The position numbers and the translations under genes are program-made. A stretch of DNA of 64,000 nucleotides from Allomuricauda ruestringensis DSM 13258 (lineage in GTDB: Bacteria > Bacteroidota > Bacteroidia > Flavobacteriales > Flavobacteriaceae): the NCBI RefSeq assembly GCF_000224085.1, contig NC_015945.1, positions 558,001-622,000 on the forward strand, written 5' to 3'. Below the pieces are notes generated by a model. The model made no database searches. It had not been told where the DNA came from and was given only the letters and a program-made list of their open reading frames with translations. Positions 44,192 through 56,220 of this stretch are shown here, one piece after another. The first letter of the stretch is position 1, and each line of letters begins with the position of its first letter.

Positions 44192-47100
44192 TTAAAATTT
44201 TACTTTAAATCCAGTGTTTATAACTCTAGCTTGTGGATAAAACTGTCCGCTGTTTACTGTGGATTCAGGGTCGTAAATATCATTTTTTGCCCAAGTGAAT
44301 ACATTGTTGGCACTTACATATAAACTGAAGCCGGAAAGCCCCAAAGGCTCCAGTAGTTTATCTGGGAAATTGTAAGCCAATTGTATATTTTTAAGCCTTA
44401 TGTAATCCTTACTAAATAAATAGTAGGTATTGTTTCCATAGCTTCCACCCGTATAATAGGTATCTCCCCTAGTTGCCAACCTTGGGTGTACACTGCTCGG
44501 GTTGTTTATACTCCAACGGTTATTATAAGAATACTGCAAATAATTACCAATATCTCCCGATTCTGTTTGAATAGGTAGAGAGGCGCCTGTCGCTCCTTGA
44601 AATAATACTGCCAAAGTAAAATTCTTGTATGCTGCATTAAAGTTGGCACCAAAATTAAATTTGGGGATGATGTTTTCTTCAAGTCGAACTTGGTCATCCC
44701 CATTGATGACGCCATCACCATTTACATCCTTGAATTTCATGTCACCTGGTCTAAGTGTTGGGGTTACCTCACTATAATCCAATGTGTTGGCTGATATATC
44801 AGCTTCGTCCCTAAACACTCCGTCATATTCATACACAAAATAGGCTCCGATAGGTTTCCCTTCTTGACGTTGGTATTCTGGCGCTCCTGGAATTTCGTCC
44901 ATAAAAACCACTTCGTTTTTGGCATAACCTCCATTGATTCCAACATCCCATTTAATGCCATCCTGGCTACCTCCATAATAATTTACGGCAAATTCAAAGC
45001 CCTTGTTGGCAACCTCGCCCGCATTTACTGGTGGAAGTTTGTCCGAAATACCGGAAGAACCAGGAGTAGATCCAGTTTCACGAATCAAAATTTGATCCCT
45101 TTTATTATAGAAATATTCGAAACTCATGCTTAAAGAGTTATCAAAAAGATATGTATCCAACCCCAGGTTAAAGTTATTGGCCCGTTCCCATGTAAAATTA
45201 GGATTGGCCAAAAGTGCTTCTTCCAAAGTGTTCGCCACAGCTCCATTTATAGGAAATTGGTTCGGAGAATATGTTGACAAATAAGCGTATTCCTGTAACG
45301 AGCCATCAAAAAATACTTGATCGTTACCCATTTGACCATAAGACCCCCTTAATTTAAGATAATTGATGGCATCAACATTAAACCAATCCTCATTGGAAAC
45401 GTTCCATCCCACTAAAAACCCAGGGAAGAAACCGAATCTATCATCAGCGGGGAAAATATAAGACCCATCATATCTCCAGATGAATTCAGCTAAATATTTT
45501 TGTTTATAATCGTATTGAACACGACCATAATACCCTAAACGAGCTCTGTCAAATGCCCTACCGTCAACCTCCTGTCCATCGGAACCACCAAAAAAAAGTT
45601 GATCAATGGAAGGAGAAATAAAGTTTCTGCTGTATGCTGAAAAGAACTCATTTTGAAAACGCTCACGTGTAACACCCGCCATAACGTTAAGGGAATGCAC
45701 ATCGTTAAAAACACGATCGTAATTTAGTAAAGCGGTAAGGTTGGTGTTGAGATTGTTTTCCGAGGACTGGGTCAACCTTGGATCTGTAAAACTAGACCGT
45801 ATGTTGGCCGTAAGTATAGGTTCGCCTGTATTAATATAGGTTTCCCTATCCAATGAATACAACTCCCATGGCACTTGCCAAAGTTTTCTTCTAATTTGAC
45901 TTTGGTCAATACCTGCTAATAATGTCAACTTCAAACCTTCTATCCAAGGTTGTGTAATATCCACCGAGCCCGTGAACTGTAAATAATCAGTAGGTTGACT
46001 ATCATATCCCGTGGCATTTGTAGTAATAACCACCGGCTGCTGTCCGTTTTCAATATCTGGGCCAGGTTCACCAGTAGGCCAAATAGCCGGGTCTGTAGGT
46101 CGACCTCTCATCAACATCCTGAAAATGGCCCCTGAACCTTCGGTTGGGTAACGCCTATCTTCCTTTCTATAGGCAAAACCAAGTTTTGTCTGAATATAAT
46201 CATTTACCTTGATGTCCGTGTTGATTCTAAAATTATACTGTTGGTAACGGGTAGATGAGTTTTTATAATATGCATCTTGATCAAAGTATCCAATTGAGGA
46301 ATAGTATTTTACATTTTCTCCACCTCCCCTAATTGAAAGGTTATGCCTGCTCTGCATAGACCATTCTTTAAAAGTGGAATCAAACCAGTCTGTATTCGGG
46401 TATAGCCAAGGATCGGTACCTTGTGCATAGCCTTGAACGGATTCTGGGGAAAAAGCAGCATTTACTGTTTCATCACTTGAAGGAATGGTATAGTTTCCCG
46501 AATTACCAAATGCATTCCAAGCTGCTCCCCATTCACCAACGGGAATGTTACTGTTAAAAATGGTAATCTCATTCATGATATCGGCATATTGCACAGCACC
46601 TGCCATATCGGGTACCTTGGTAGGTTGGGCCATACCAAAATCTGCGGTATAGGTAACTTCAGGCTTACCTACCCTACCCTGTTTTGTGGTTACAATGATA
46701 GCTCCATTGGCCGCCCTTGCACCATAAATAGCGGCTGAGGCATCTTTTAACACTGAAATATTTTCAATATCACTTCCGTTTAACCTTCCTATACCTCCAT
46801 CACGATCGGGAATACCATCTATAACTATCAAAGGGCTACTGTTTCCCAAAGTATTGGTACCACGTATGCTAATACTGGCGGCATCGCTCCCAGGTTCGCC
46901 GCTGGTCTGAATCACCACCAAACCAGGTAAACGCCCCGATAATGAATTGGATACACTAATTGTTGGTGAAGTTTCCAATATATCTCCCTTAACAGCTGCC
47001 ACTGCACCGGTGACCGTTGCCTTTTTCTGGGTACCATACCCAACTACAACAACTTCATCCAGGGAGGAAAGGTCTTCGTCCATTGCTAAATTTATAGTTG

Positions 47101-47416
47101 TTTGATTATTAACAGCAACCTCTACGGTCTTGAATCCTATTGAGCTAAACCGCAGGGTTGTTGTGCCTTGAATTCCAGAAATGGAATAGTTTCCATCAAA
47201 ATCTGTAATGGTCCCCTTTGAAGAATCGTTTATGTCAATAATAGTGACACCCGGTAAAGGTTGGCCATCTGAAGAGGCCGTTACTGTTCCTGTGACAGTG
47301 ATACCTTGAGCCTGTGCGGTGGAAAACAATACACCTCCAAAAAACAGGACAAAGGTTAAGAAAATACAGGGCGTACTACCCAAATATCTCCTATTCAATG
47401 ACGATTGGTTGTTCAT
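44192..47416 (-). CDS. SusC-family TonB-dependent transporter (galactosidase region)
   Basis: An outer-membrane importer of 1074 residues. The signal region (FLTFVLFFGGVLFSTAQAQG) is followed by the carboxypeptidase-regulatory-like domain (SDGQPLPGVTIIDINDSSKG), the plug (SDIENISVLKDASAAIYGAR then ANGAIIVTTKQGRVGKPEVT) and a barrel ending RVINTGFKVKF. The plug segment lacks one residue compared with the other two copies (DASAAIYG against DASSASIYG), a small natural variation. It diverges from the GntR regulator at 47717, with about 300 bases between, which should hold both promoters. Confidence 0.95.
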   Translation of the reverse strand: MNNQSSLNRRYLGSTPCIFLTFVLFFGGVLFSTAQAQGITVTGTVTASSDGQPLPGVTIIDINDSSKGTITDFDGNYSISGIQGTTTLRFSSIGFKTVEVAVNNQTTINLAMDEDLSSLDEVVVVGYGTQKKATVTGAVAAVKGDILETSPTISVSNSLSGRLPGLVVIQTSGEPGSDAASISIRGTNTLGNSSPLIVIDGIPDRDGGIGRLNGSDIENISVLKDASAAIYGARAANGAIIVTTKQGRVGKPEVTYTADFGMAQPTKVPDMAGAVQYADIMNEITIFNSNIPVGEWGAAWNAFGNSGNYTIPSSDETVNAAFSPESVQGYAQGTDPWLYPNTDWFDSTFKEWSMQSRHNLSIRGGGENVKYYSSIGYFDQDAYYKNSSTRYQQYNFRINTDIKVNDYIQTKLGFAYRKEDRRYPTEGSGAIFRMLMRGRPTDPAIWPTGEPGPDIENGQQPVVITTNATGYDSQPTDYLQFTGSVDITQPWIEGLKLTLLAGIDQSQIRRKLWQVPWELYSLDRETYINTGEPILTANIRSSFTDPRLTQSSENNLNTNLTALLNYDRVFNDVHSLNVMAGVTRERFQNEFFSAYSRNFISPSIDQLFFGGSDGQEVDGRAFDRARLGYYGRVQYDYKQKYLAEFIWRYDGSYIFPADDRFGFFPGFLVGWNVSNEDWFNVDAINYLKLRGSYGQMGNDQVFFDGSLQEYAYLSTYSPNQFPINGAVANTLEEALLANPNFTWERANNFNLGLDTYLFDNSLSMSFEYFYNKRDQILIRETGSTPGSSGISDKLPPVNAGEVANKGFEFAVNYYGGSQDGIKWDVGINGGYAKNEVVFMDEIPGAPEYQRQEGKPIGAYFVYEYDGVFRDEADISANTLDYSEVTPTLRPGDMKFKDVNGDGVINGDDQVRLEENIIPKFNFGANFNAAYKNFTLAVLFQGATGASLPIQTESGDIGNYLQYSYNNRWSINNPSSVHPRLATRGDTYYTGGSYGNNTYYLFSKDYIRLKNIQLAYNFPDKLLEPLGLSGFSLYVSANNVFTWAKNDIYDPESTVNSGQFYPQARVINTGFKVKF

Positions 47417-47716
47417 AATCGAATGTTTGTTGTTTAGTTATTAGTTCGTGCGAGCAGCACAATTTTCATCAAGACCTCGAAAAATTTCAAAAAATCTATG
47501 ATACTCTGTGCTACTGTTGCTAAATTAGTGTTAAATTTGAAATATCAAAACTTTAGAAGTGTTTTTTTGACAAATAACCAATTTGAACTTAATAATATTG
47601 ACTATTTAACACCATAGCTATTAAGAGGTAATCCACAAAACAGTAATATGGATGTGCATCCTCGCAATTTGAAAGTATTTTTGAGATTGAACAGATTAAC
47701 CGAATAATGTTGAAAC
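47417..47716. other. divergent promoter region of SusC and GntR regulator
   Basis: About 300 AT-rich bases with no gene. A GGATG-TG-CATCC inverted repeat lies at 47650-47661, and TATTTTTG at 47676-47683 suits a plus-strand -7 element for the regulator, placing the repeat near its -33. This is a candidate autoregulatory operator, seen only once. Confidence 0.45.
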
Positions 47717-48733
47717 ATGCCATTACTAGATAGAATATTGGACTTACAAAACAGCCATTTATTGTCAAAGCATGAAATACTGGTTCAAAGTGTGGTGGAT
47801 GCCATAGGAGATAATGAATTTCAAGTTGGTGACAAACTACCCTCAATAAATATTATGGTTCGCGATGTGGGATATGCCAGAAAAACCATTGTAAAGGCAT
47901 ACGAGGAGTTAAAGGACAGAGGACTTGTGGAATCAAAAAACAAACAAGGTTATTTTGTCATCAGTCAAGAAACAGGAGTTGTACTTAGGGTGGCGTTGTT
48001 ACTATTTGCCTTCCAGAGTTTTCAAGAAGATTTTTACAACACCCTAAGAGAGGAACTTGGAAAAAAATTTCAAGTAGATGTGTTTTTTCACCATAACAAC
48101 ATCTCCATATTTGAAACAATGATTACGAATATCAAAGGGAAATATGGCATGTATGTAATCGCTCCCATACAAGACGATGCGGTAAAACCCATGCTGCAGA
48201 CCATAGCCCCGAACAAATTGATATTGGTTGATAGATATTTGGATCTAGGTCCAGAGTATTCATTTATAGCTCAAGAGTTTGAAAACGCTACATACAGCAC
48301 CTTGGTAAAATTATTGCCCGATATAAAAAAATATAAGAGCATGGTACTGTTCTTCAATTCCAAAACAGACTATTCACCAATAGGAATCCGAAGGGCCTAT
48401 GAAAGGTTTTTAAAAGACCATGGTATTAAAGGCTCTATCGAAGAGAATTATATCTCGGGAACTATTAAAAAAGACACACTGTATTTTATAAAAAATGATT
48501 CCATTCTATGGACCTTCCTTAAGGATTGCAACCAAGGGCATTGTGTGCTTGGCAAAGACCTGGGTATCCTTTCCTATGATGATAATGTGCTCAAAGAGAT
48601 TATTATGGGAGGTATAACCACTATATCCACTAATTTTAAGGAAATGGCCAAAATAGCAGCAAAATATGTTATGGATGGAAACGAAATAAGAACCATTATC
48701 CCCACAAACCTTATTAGCCGTAGTTCACTTTAA
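47717..48733 (+). CDS. GntR-family regulator with sugar-binding (LacI-like) domain
   Basis: A regulator of 338 residues. Residues about 10-80 form a GntR winged helix (HEILVQSVVDAIGDNEFQVG, LPSINIMVRDVGYARKTIVK). The rest is a periplasmic-binding-protein-like domain of the LacI/GalR type (VALLLFAFQSFQEDFYNTLR, then YVIAPIQDDAVKPML and ILVDRYLDLGPEYSFI) rather than the UTRA or FCD domains of other GntR proteins. Bacteroidota sugar regulators such as AraR of Bacteroides have this build. It lies 43 bases before the GH2 gene on the same strand and diverges from SusC, so it likely senses a sugar and controls both units. Confidence 0.9.
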   Translation: MPLLDRILDLQNSHLLSKHEILVQSVVDAIGDNEFQVGDKLPSINIMVRDVGYARKTIVKAYEELKDRGLVESKNKQGYFVISQETGVVLRVALLLFAFQSFQEDFYNTLREELGKKFQVDVFFHHNNISIFETMITNIKGKYGMYVIAPIQDDAVKPMLQTIAPNKLILVDRYLDLGPEYSFIAQEFENATYSTLVKLLPDIKKYKSMVLFFNSKTDYSPIGIRRAYERFLKDHGIKGSIEENYISGTIKKDTLYFIKNDSILWTFLKDCNQGHCVLGKDLGILSYDDNVLKEIIMGGITTISTNFKEMAKIAAKYVMDGNEIRTIIPTNLISRSSL

Positions 48734-48746
48734 ATACAATAGATAA

Positions 48747-51983
<3,237 letters not shown>

Positions 51984-52040
51984 AGCTTTTGTCCAGCAAC
52001 CCGTTCGGCAATAGTATATTTTAAAATAAAAACCATCAAA

Positions 52041-52973
52041 ATGAAGCGTAGAAATTTTGTAAAAGACAATCTAATGCTCTCTGGGGCATTAAGTGTTGGC
52101 ATGACCGGACTATTTGCCCAGAATTCAAGTAAAAACAAATTGGATTTTGAGGTGCCGGCCACTTTCAACCTCAAGTATGCCCCACATTTGGGCATGTTCA
52201 AAGAATCTGCAGGCGACGACCCCATTGACCAGCTTAACTTTATGGCGGATATGGGCTTTGCCGCTTTTGAAGATAACGGTATGAAAGGCCGCTCCATAAG
52301 CCTACAGGAACAAATGGCCAGCACCATGGAAAAGCGAGGTATTGCAATGGGGGTGTTTGTTGCCCATGAGATTTCGTGGAACAAGCCCAACCTTACCAAT
52401 GGGGATGCTACACTCCGTGAAAAATTTCTGAAGGAAATCAAAGAATCCATCGAGGTTGCAAAAAGGGTAAATGCCAAATGGATGACCGTGGTGCCAGGCC
52501 ATGTGGACCTTCAACTGCGCAAAGGATACCAAACAGCCAATGTTGTGGAATCACTCAAACAGGCCAGTGCCCTTTTGGAGCCTCATGGATTGACCATGGT
52601 CTTGGAACCGCTAAACTTTAGGGACCACCCAGGACTTTTTCTTACAGATAGCCCCCAAGCCTTTGAAATATGCAAAGCCGTTGACAGTCCATCCTGCAAA
52701 ATCCTTTTTGATATTTACCATCAACAAATACAGGAGGGCAACCTTATTCCCAACATAGATGCAACGTGGGACGAGATTGCTTATTTTCAAGTAGGTGACA
52801 ACCCAGGCAGAAAAGAGCCAACAACCGGTGAAATAAATTACAGGAATGTTTTTAAACATATCCACTCTAAAGGATTTCAAGGTATTGTAGGAATGGAACA
52901 TGGCAATTCAAAAGCAGGTAAAGCAGGTGAAACGGCTGTAATCGAGGCCTACAAAGTCAGTGATTCCTTTTAA
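52041..52973 (+). CDS. hydroxypyruvate isomerase-like TIM-barrel sugar isomerase/epimerase, exported
   Basis: A 310-residue protein of the xylose-isomerase-like TIM-barrel group, Hyi branch. The N-terminus MKRRNFVKDNLMLSGALSVG has a twin-arginine-like start, so it probably acts in the periplasm. Barrel landmarks are the metal and catalytic residues in MVLEPLNFRDHPG near residue 191, ILFDIYHQQ near 223, QVGDNPGRKEPTTGEINY near 252 and GIVGMEHG near 284. Exported enzymes of this family act with Gfo/Idh/MocA oxidoreductases and DUF1080 proteins in 3-keto-sugar metabolism. It lies 57 bases past the beta-galactosidase and 15 bases before the SUMF1 gene. Exact reaction unknown. Confidence 0.85.
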   Translation: MKRRNFVKDNLMLSGALSVGMTGLFAQNSSKNKLDFEVPATFNLKYAPHLGMFKESAGDDPIDQLNFMADMGFAAFEDNGMKGRSISLQEQMASTMEKRGIAMGVFVAHEISWNKPNLTNGDATLREKFLKEIKESIEVAKRVNAKWMTVVPGHVDLQLRKGYQTANVVESLKQASALLEPHGLTMVLEPLNFRDHPGLFLTDSPQAFEICKAVDSPSCKILFDIYHQQIQEGNLIPNIDATWDEIAYFQVGDNPGRKEPTTGEINYRNVFKHIHSKGFQGIVGMEHGNSKAGKAGETAVIEAYKVSDSF

Positions 52974-52988
52974 ACCTTAATAAACATT

Positions 52989-53948
52989 ATGACAATAAAA
53001 TCAATCGGGATACTCTATTTGCTTTTGGGCACCATGGTAATGGGATATGGACAAAAAACATCTAATTACACCCAAAGCTTGCCAGGCGTGGATATCGAAT
53101 TTGAAATGGTTGCTATTCCTTCCGGCACTTTTCTAATGGGAAGCCCAAAAGATGAGCTTGGCAGAAAATCTGATGAAGGTCCAGTTCGGGAGATTGAGGT
53201 TGAGGGCTTTTGGATGTCCAAATTTGAAATCACTTGGGAGGTGTACAATCTTTTTATTGAAAGGGCCATAGATAATCTTGAGAACGAAGCTAAGGTCACT
53301 GAGGTCAATCTCGAAATCGATGCCGTTTCCGGTGCCACTACCCCTTATGTTGATATGAGTTTGGGTATGGGACGGGAAGAAGGTTATCCTGCAGTAAACA
53401 TTACACAAAGAGCAGCTTCCGCATTCTGCGAATGGCTTTCCGCTATAACTGGTCGTTATTACCGATTGCCCACAGAAGTGGAATGGGAATACGCAGCACG
53501 GGCCGGGAGCGACCAACCTTATTATTTTGGGGTTGACCCATCAGAATTAAGCGATCATGCATGGTTTGATCAAAACAGCGGTGGGGCTTACCATAAAGTA
53601 GGAACAAAAAAACCAAATCCTTGGGGACTTTACGATATTTATGGCAACGTTGCCGAATGGACCTTGGATCAATATAATGAAAATGGTTATGCGGATGCCA
53701 AACTACCTTTTGAGCCAGTTATCAATGAATACCCAATTGCCATTCGAGGTGGCTCCTTCAGGGATGGTCCACAACAACTGCGCAGTGCATCAAGATTGGC
53801 ATCCAACCCTATTTGGAAACAAAGAGATCCGCAATTTCCACGAAGTAAATGGTGGTTCACCGATGCTGGATTTGTGGGTTTTAGGGTCGTCCGCCCAGTT
53901 ACACCCCCTGCTCCAGAAAATTATTACGACTATTGGATTAAAAACTAA
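52989..53948 (+). CDS. SUMF1/FGE-fold protein, exported, without FGE catalytic cysteines
   Basis: A 319-residue exported protein (signal MTIKSIGILYLLLGTMVMGY GQ) with the formylglycine-generating-enzyme fold. Motifs are EMVAIPSGTFLMGSPKDELG near residue 37, YYRLPTEVEWEYAARAGSDQ near 157, GLYDIYGNVAEWTLDQ near 212, and RGGSFRDGPQQLRSASRLAS and GFVGFRVVRP near the end. In true FGE the segment after RGGS contains the catalytic cysteine pair; here it reads FRDGPQQLRSA with no cysteine, so formylglycine formation is unlikely, and no sulphatase gene is in the window. It is more likely a binding or accessory enzyme of the surrounding sugar-oxidation operon. Start 15 bases after the TIM-barrel stop. 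Confidence 0.88.
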   Translation: MTIKSIGILYLLLGTMVMGYGQKTSNYTQSLPGVDIEFEMVAIPSGTFLMGSPKDELGRKSDEGPVREIEVEGFWMSKFEITWEVYNLFIERAIDNLENEAKVTEVNLEIDAVSGATTPYVDMSLGMGREEGYPAVNITQRAASAFCEWLSAITGRYYRLPTEVEWEYAARAGSDQPYYFGVDPSELSDHAWFDQNSGGAYHKVGTKKPNPWGLYDIYGNVAEWTLDQYNENGYADAKLPFEPVINEYPIAIRGGSFRDGPQQLRSASRLASNPIWKQRDPQFPRSKWWFTDAGFVGFRVVRPVTPPAPENYYDYWIKN

Positions 53949-53973
53949 CACCAAATTTTAAAATTTAAATACA

Positions 53974-55305
53974 ATGAAACATAAAGACCAACCGAATGCC
54001 AACTCCAGAAGAGAGTTTATCAAAAATGCCTCTATTGCATCTAGCGCCATAATTGTGCCATCACTGGGCACCAATGCCATGGTGAATGTTTTTAACGAAA
54101 AAAAGTTGAAAATCGCCCTAGTAGGTTGCGGGGGCCGGGGAACCGGTGCTGCGAACCAAGCCCTTGAAGCCGATGATCATGTGGAATTGGTCGCCATGGC
54201 CGATTTGTTCGAAGACCAGTTAAATTCTAGCTATGGCCATTTGAACGAAAAATATAAGGACACGGGGAAAATCAATGTAAAAGACAAACATAAGTTTGTT
54301 GGGTTTGATGGCTTTAAAAAAGCCATTGATCTTGCCGATGTGGTGATTCTGACAACCCCGCCCGGCTTTAGGCCTTACCATTTTGCCTATGCCATTGAAA
54401 ACGATAAGCATGTTTTTATGGAAAAGCCTGTGGCAACAGATGTACCCGGGATACGCAAAGTACTTGAAACCGCTAAACTGGCCGAACAAAAAAAACTGAA
54501 TGTTGTTGTTGGACTTCAACGACATTACCAAGAAAATTATATCAAGGTCAATTCAATCATCAAAAATGGTGATTTGGGCAAAATTGTGGCCGGACAGGTG
54601 TATTGGAACAGTGCCGGTGTGTGGGTACGCCAACGAAAGCCCGAACAATCCGAACTTGAGTATCAGATGAGAAACTGGTATTATTTCAATTGGATTTGTG
54701 GCGACCACATTCTGGAACAGCACATCCACAATATTGATGTGGCCAACTGGTTTATTGGAGAGTATCCGATTTCCGCCCAAGGTATGGGAGGAAGAATGGT
54801 GAGGAAAGGACCTGATCATGGTGAGATATTCGACCATCACTTTGTAGAATTCACCTATCCAAGTGGAGCGGTAATTTCAAGTCAATGTCGCCATCAACCC
54901 AATACCATGTACAAGGTTGGCGAGGCGTTTCAACTGACCAACGGAACAGTAGAGACAAACGATGCAGGTGTAGCAAAAATATATGACCTTTCTGGGAACG
55001 AGACACAAGCTATCAACAATTCGATGGGCCATAACCCCTATCAAGAGGAGCATAATGAACTTTTTGCTTCCATTCGAAACAAAGGAGTCATCAATGATGC
55101 TTTTAACGGTGCAAAAAGTACAATGACAGCGATAATGGGACGAATGGCGACCTACAGTGGAAAAGTCATAAACTGGGAGGAGGCCCTGGCATCAAATCTA
55201 CAGCTCATGCCCGAGGAAATCACATGGGATTCTCCGACACCGACAAGCCCAGATGAAAATGGCAACTACCCTGTCCCGGTGCCAGGCCGGGCCAAAGTTC
55301 TTTAG
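53974..55305 (+). CDS. Gfo/Idh/MocA family NAD(P)-dependent oxidoreductase, Tat-exported
   Basis: A 443-residue oxidoreductase. The N-terminus (NSRREFIKNASIASSAIIVP) is a twin-arginine signal, so it is folded with its nucleotide in the cytoplasm and exported. The Rossmann motif KIALVGCGGRGTGAANQALE lies near residue 43, the catalytic-lysine motif HVFMEKPVATDVPG near 147, and the second domain carries WICGDHILEQHIHNIDVANW near 236. Such Tat-exported members act on glycosides or sugars, and several take part in 3-keto-sugar interconversion with the bound cofactor recycled. It is the last gene of the plus-strand galactosidase operon, 25 bases after the SUMF1 gene. Substrate unknown. Confidence 0.88.
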   Translation: MKHKDQPNANSRREFIKNASIASSAIIVPSLGTNAMVNVFNEKKLKIALVGCGGRGTGAANQALEADDHVELVAMADLFEDQLNSSYGHLNEKYKDTGKINVKDKHKFVGFDGFKKAIDLADVVILTTPPGFRPYHFAYAIENDKHVFMEKPVATDVPGIRKVLETAKLAEQKKLNVVVGLQRHYQENYIKVNSIIKNGDLGKIVAGQVYWNSAGVWVRQRKPEQSELEYQMRNWYYFNWICGDHILEQHIHNIDVANWFIGEYPISAQGMGGRMVRKGPDHGEIFDHHFVEFTYPSGAVISSQCRHQPNTMYKVGEAFQLTNGTVETNDAGVAKIYDLSGNETQAINNSMGHNPYQEEHNELFASIRNKGVINDAFNGAKSTMTAIMGRMATYSGKVINWEEALASNLQLMPEEITWDSPTPTSPDENGNYPVPVPGRAKVL

Positions 55306-56205
55306 TAGACATTATCGATAGGATATGATAAAAAGAGGCACATAAAATATTTGGTGATGAGACATGTTAATGAACCAGTGACCAATACACTACGCTTACT
55401 AAGCCGTAAGAACTAAAAGGGCACGATCAAAGAAGACCATGCCCTTTCCATCGAAAGAGTTCTTCCGGTGGAAAATAATCCGAATGTATCCCCTAAAGTA
55501 TACAATGAAGTTATTTAAACTTTTTTTGGATTGAAAGATAGGGCTACGGGCATTTGTGTTACCACACCCAAATACCATAGCCCACGTACTAAGTACTCGA
55601 CAAAGATACCATAGAAATGGCCGCGGATTTGCCCTATTCCAAGGAAGATAGGGAACTGGCAGACTCTTCCCTATGGTTGGAACAACTTATGGACAGTGGA
55701 ATGTTCAAGAATGTTGCCAAGAAATTCCTAACCTCCAGGGAACCCTGATCCTTTGGGACAGGTTTGAACCTTGGATACCTGTGTCGGTATCACCGATCCA
55801 CATTTCCTTTGCGATATCCGCGTGAGGGATTGCAATGAAAAGCCCTGACTCAGATAGCAAAGGCCTTGTAACGGAAAGCCCGGTCCCGAAGGAACACGCC
55901 AAAGAAACATTGCCGTAGGCATAAGGTGTTGGACGGTTTCTATGATGAAAGGAGGGAAACCCGTTATTTAAAACGCGCACACTTATTGGGATAGTGTCGT
56001 TTTGCAGACCCTTGATTCCCTTTGCATGAAGTTTTCGTTGCAGATCCATTGCAAATCAAGTTATTTAAATTACATTTGTGGCTGTTCTATTCTTTAGAAC
56101 TCTCAAAATAGTAATATCAACTGCCGATGGCAGTCCCTCGTTAAGCAATTCTAATACGGTCTTACTTCACGTTTTTTACCCATTTTGAAGTAAGTCATTG
56201 TTTAA
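55306..56205. other. decayed intergenic stretch
   Basis: About 900 bases without an intact gene. On the plus strand around 55619-55746 a fragment reads AADLPYSKEDRELADSSLWL then EQLMDSGMFKNVAKKFLTS and stops, with a natural codon look but no start. A second piece upstream reads TIKEDHALSIERVLPVENNP. I recognise neither. A GATACC/GGTATC hairpin lies at 55774-55791. The G+C-richer block at about 55740-56000 shows open frames on both strands that look non-biological. Probably gene remnants. Confidence 0.4.
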
Positions 56206-56220
56206 CAAAATCTACATTTT

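Noticed and set aside
52989..53948. Formylglycine-generating enzyme for sulphatases
   Set aside because: Catalytic cysteines are absent and no sulphatase gene lies in the window.
55705..56049. 114-codon minus-strand frame in the decayed stretch
   Set aside because: Composition looks like antisense of noncoding DNA and a second overlapping frame is equally open; no support for coding.
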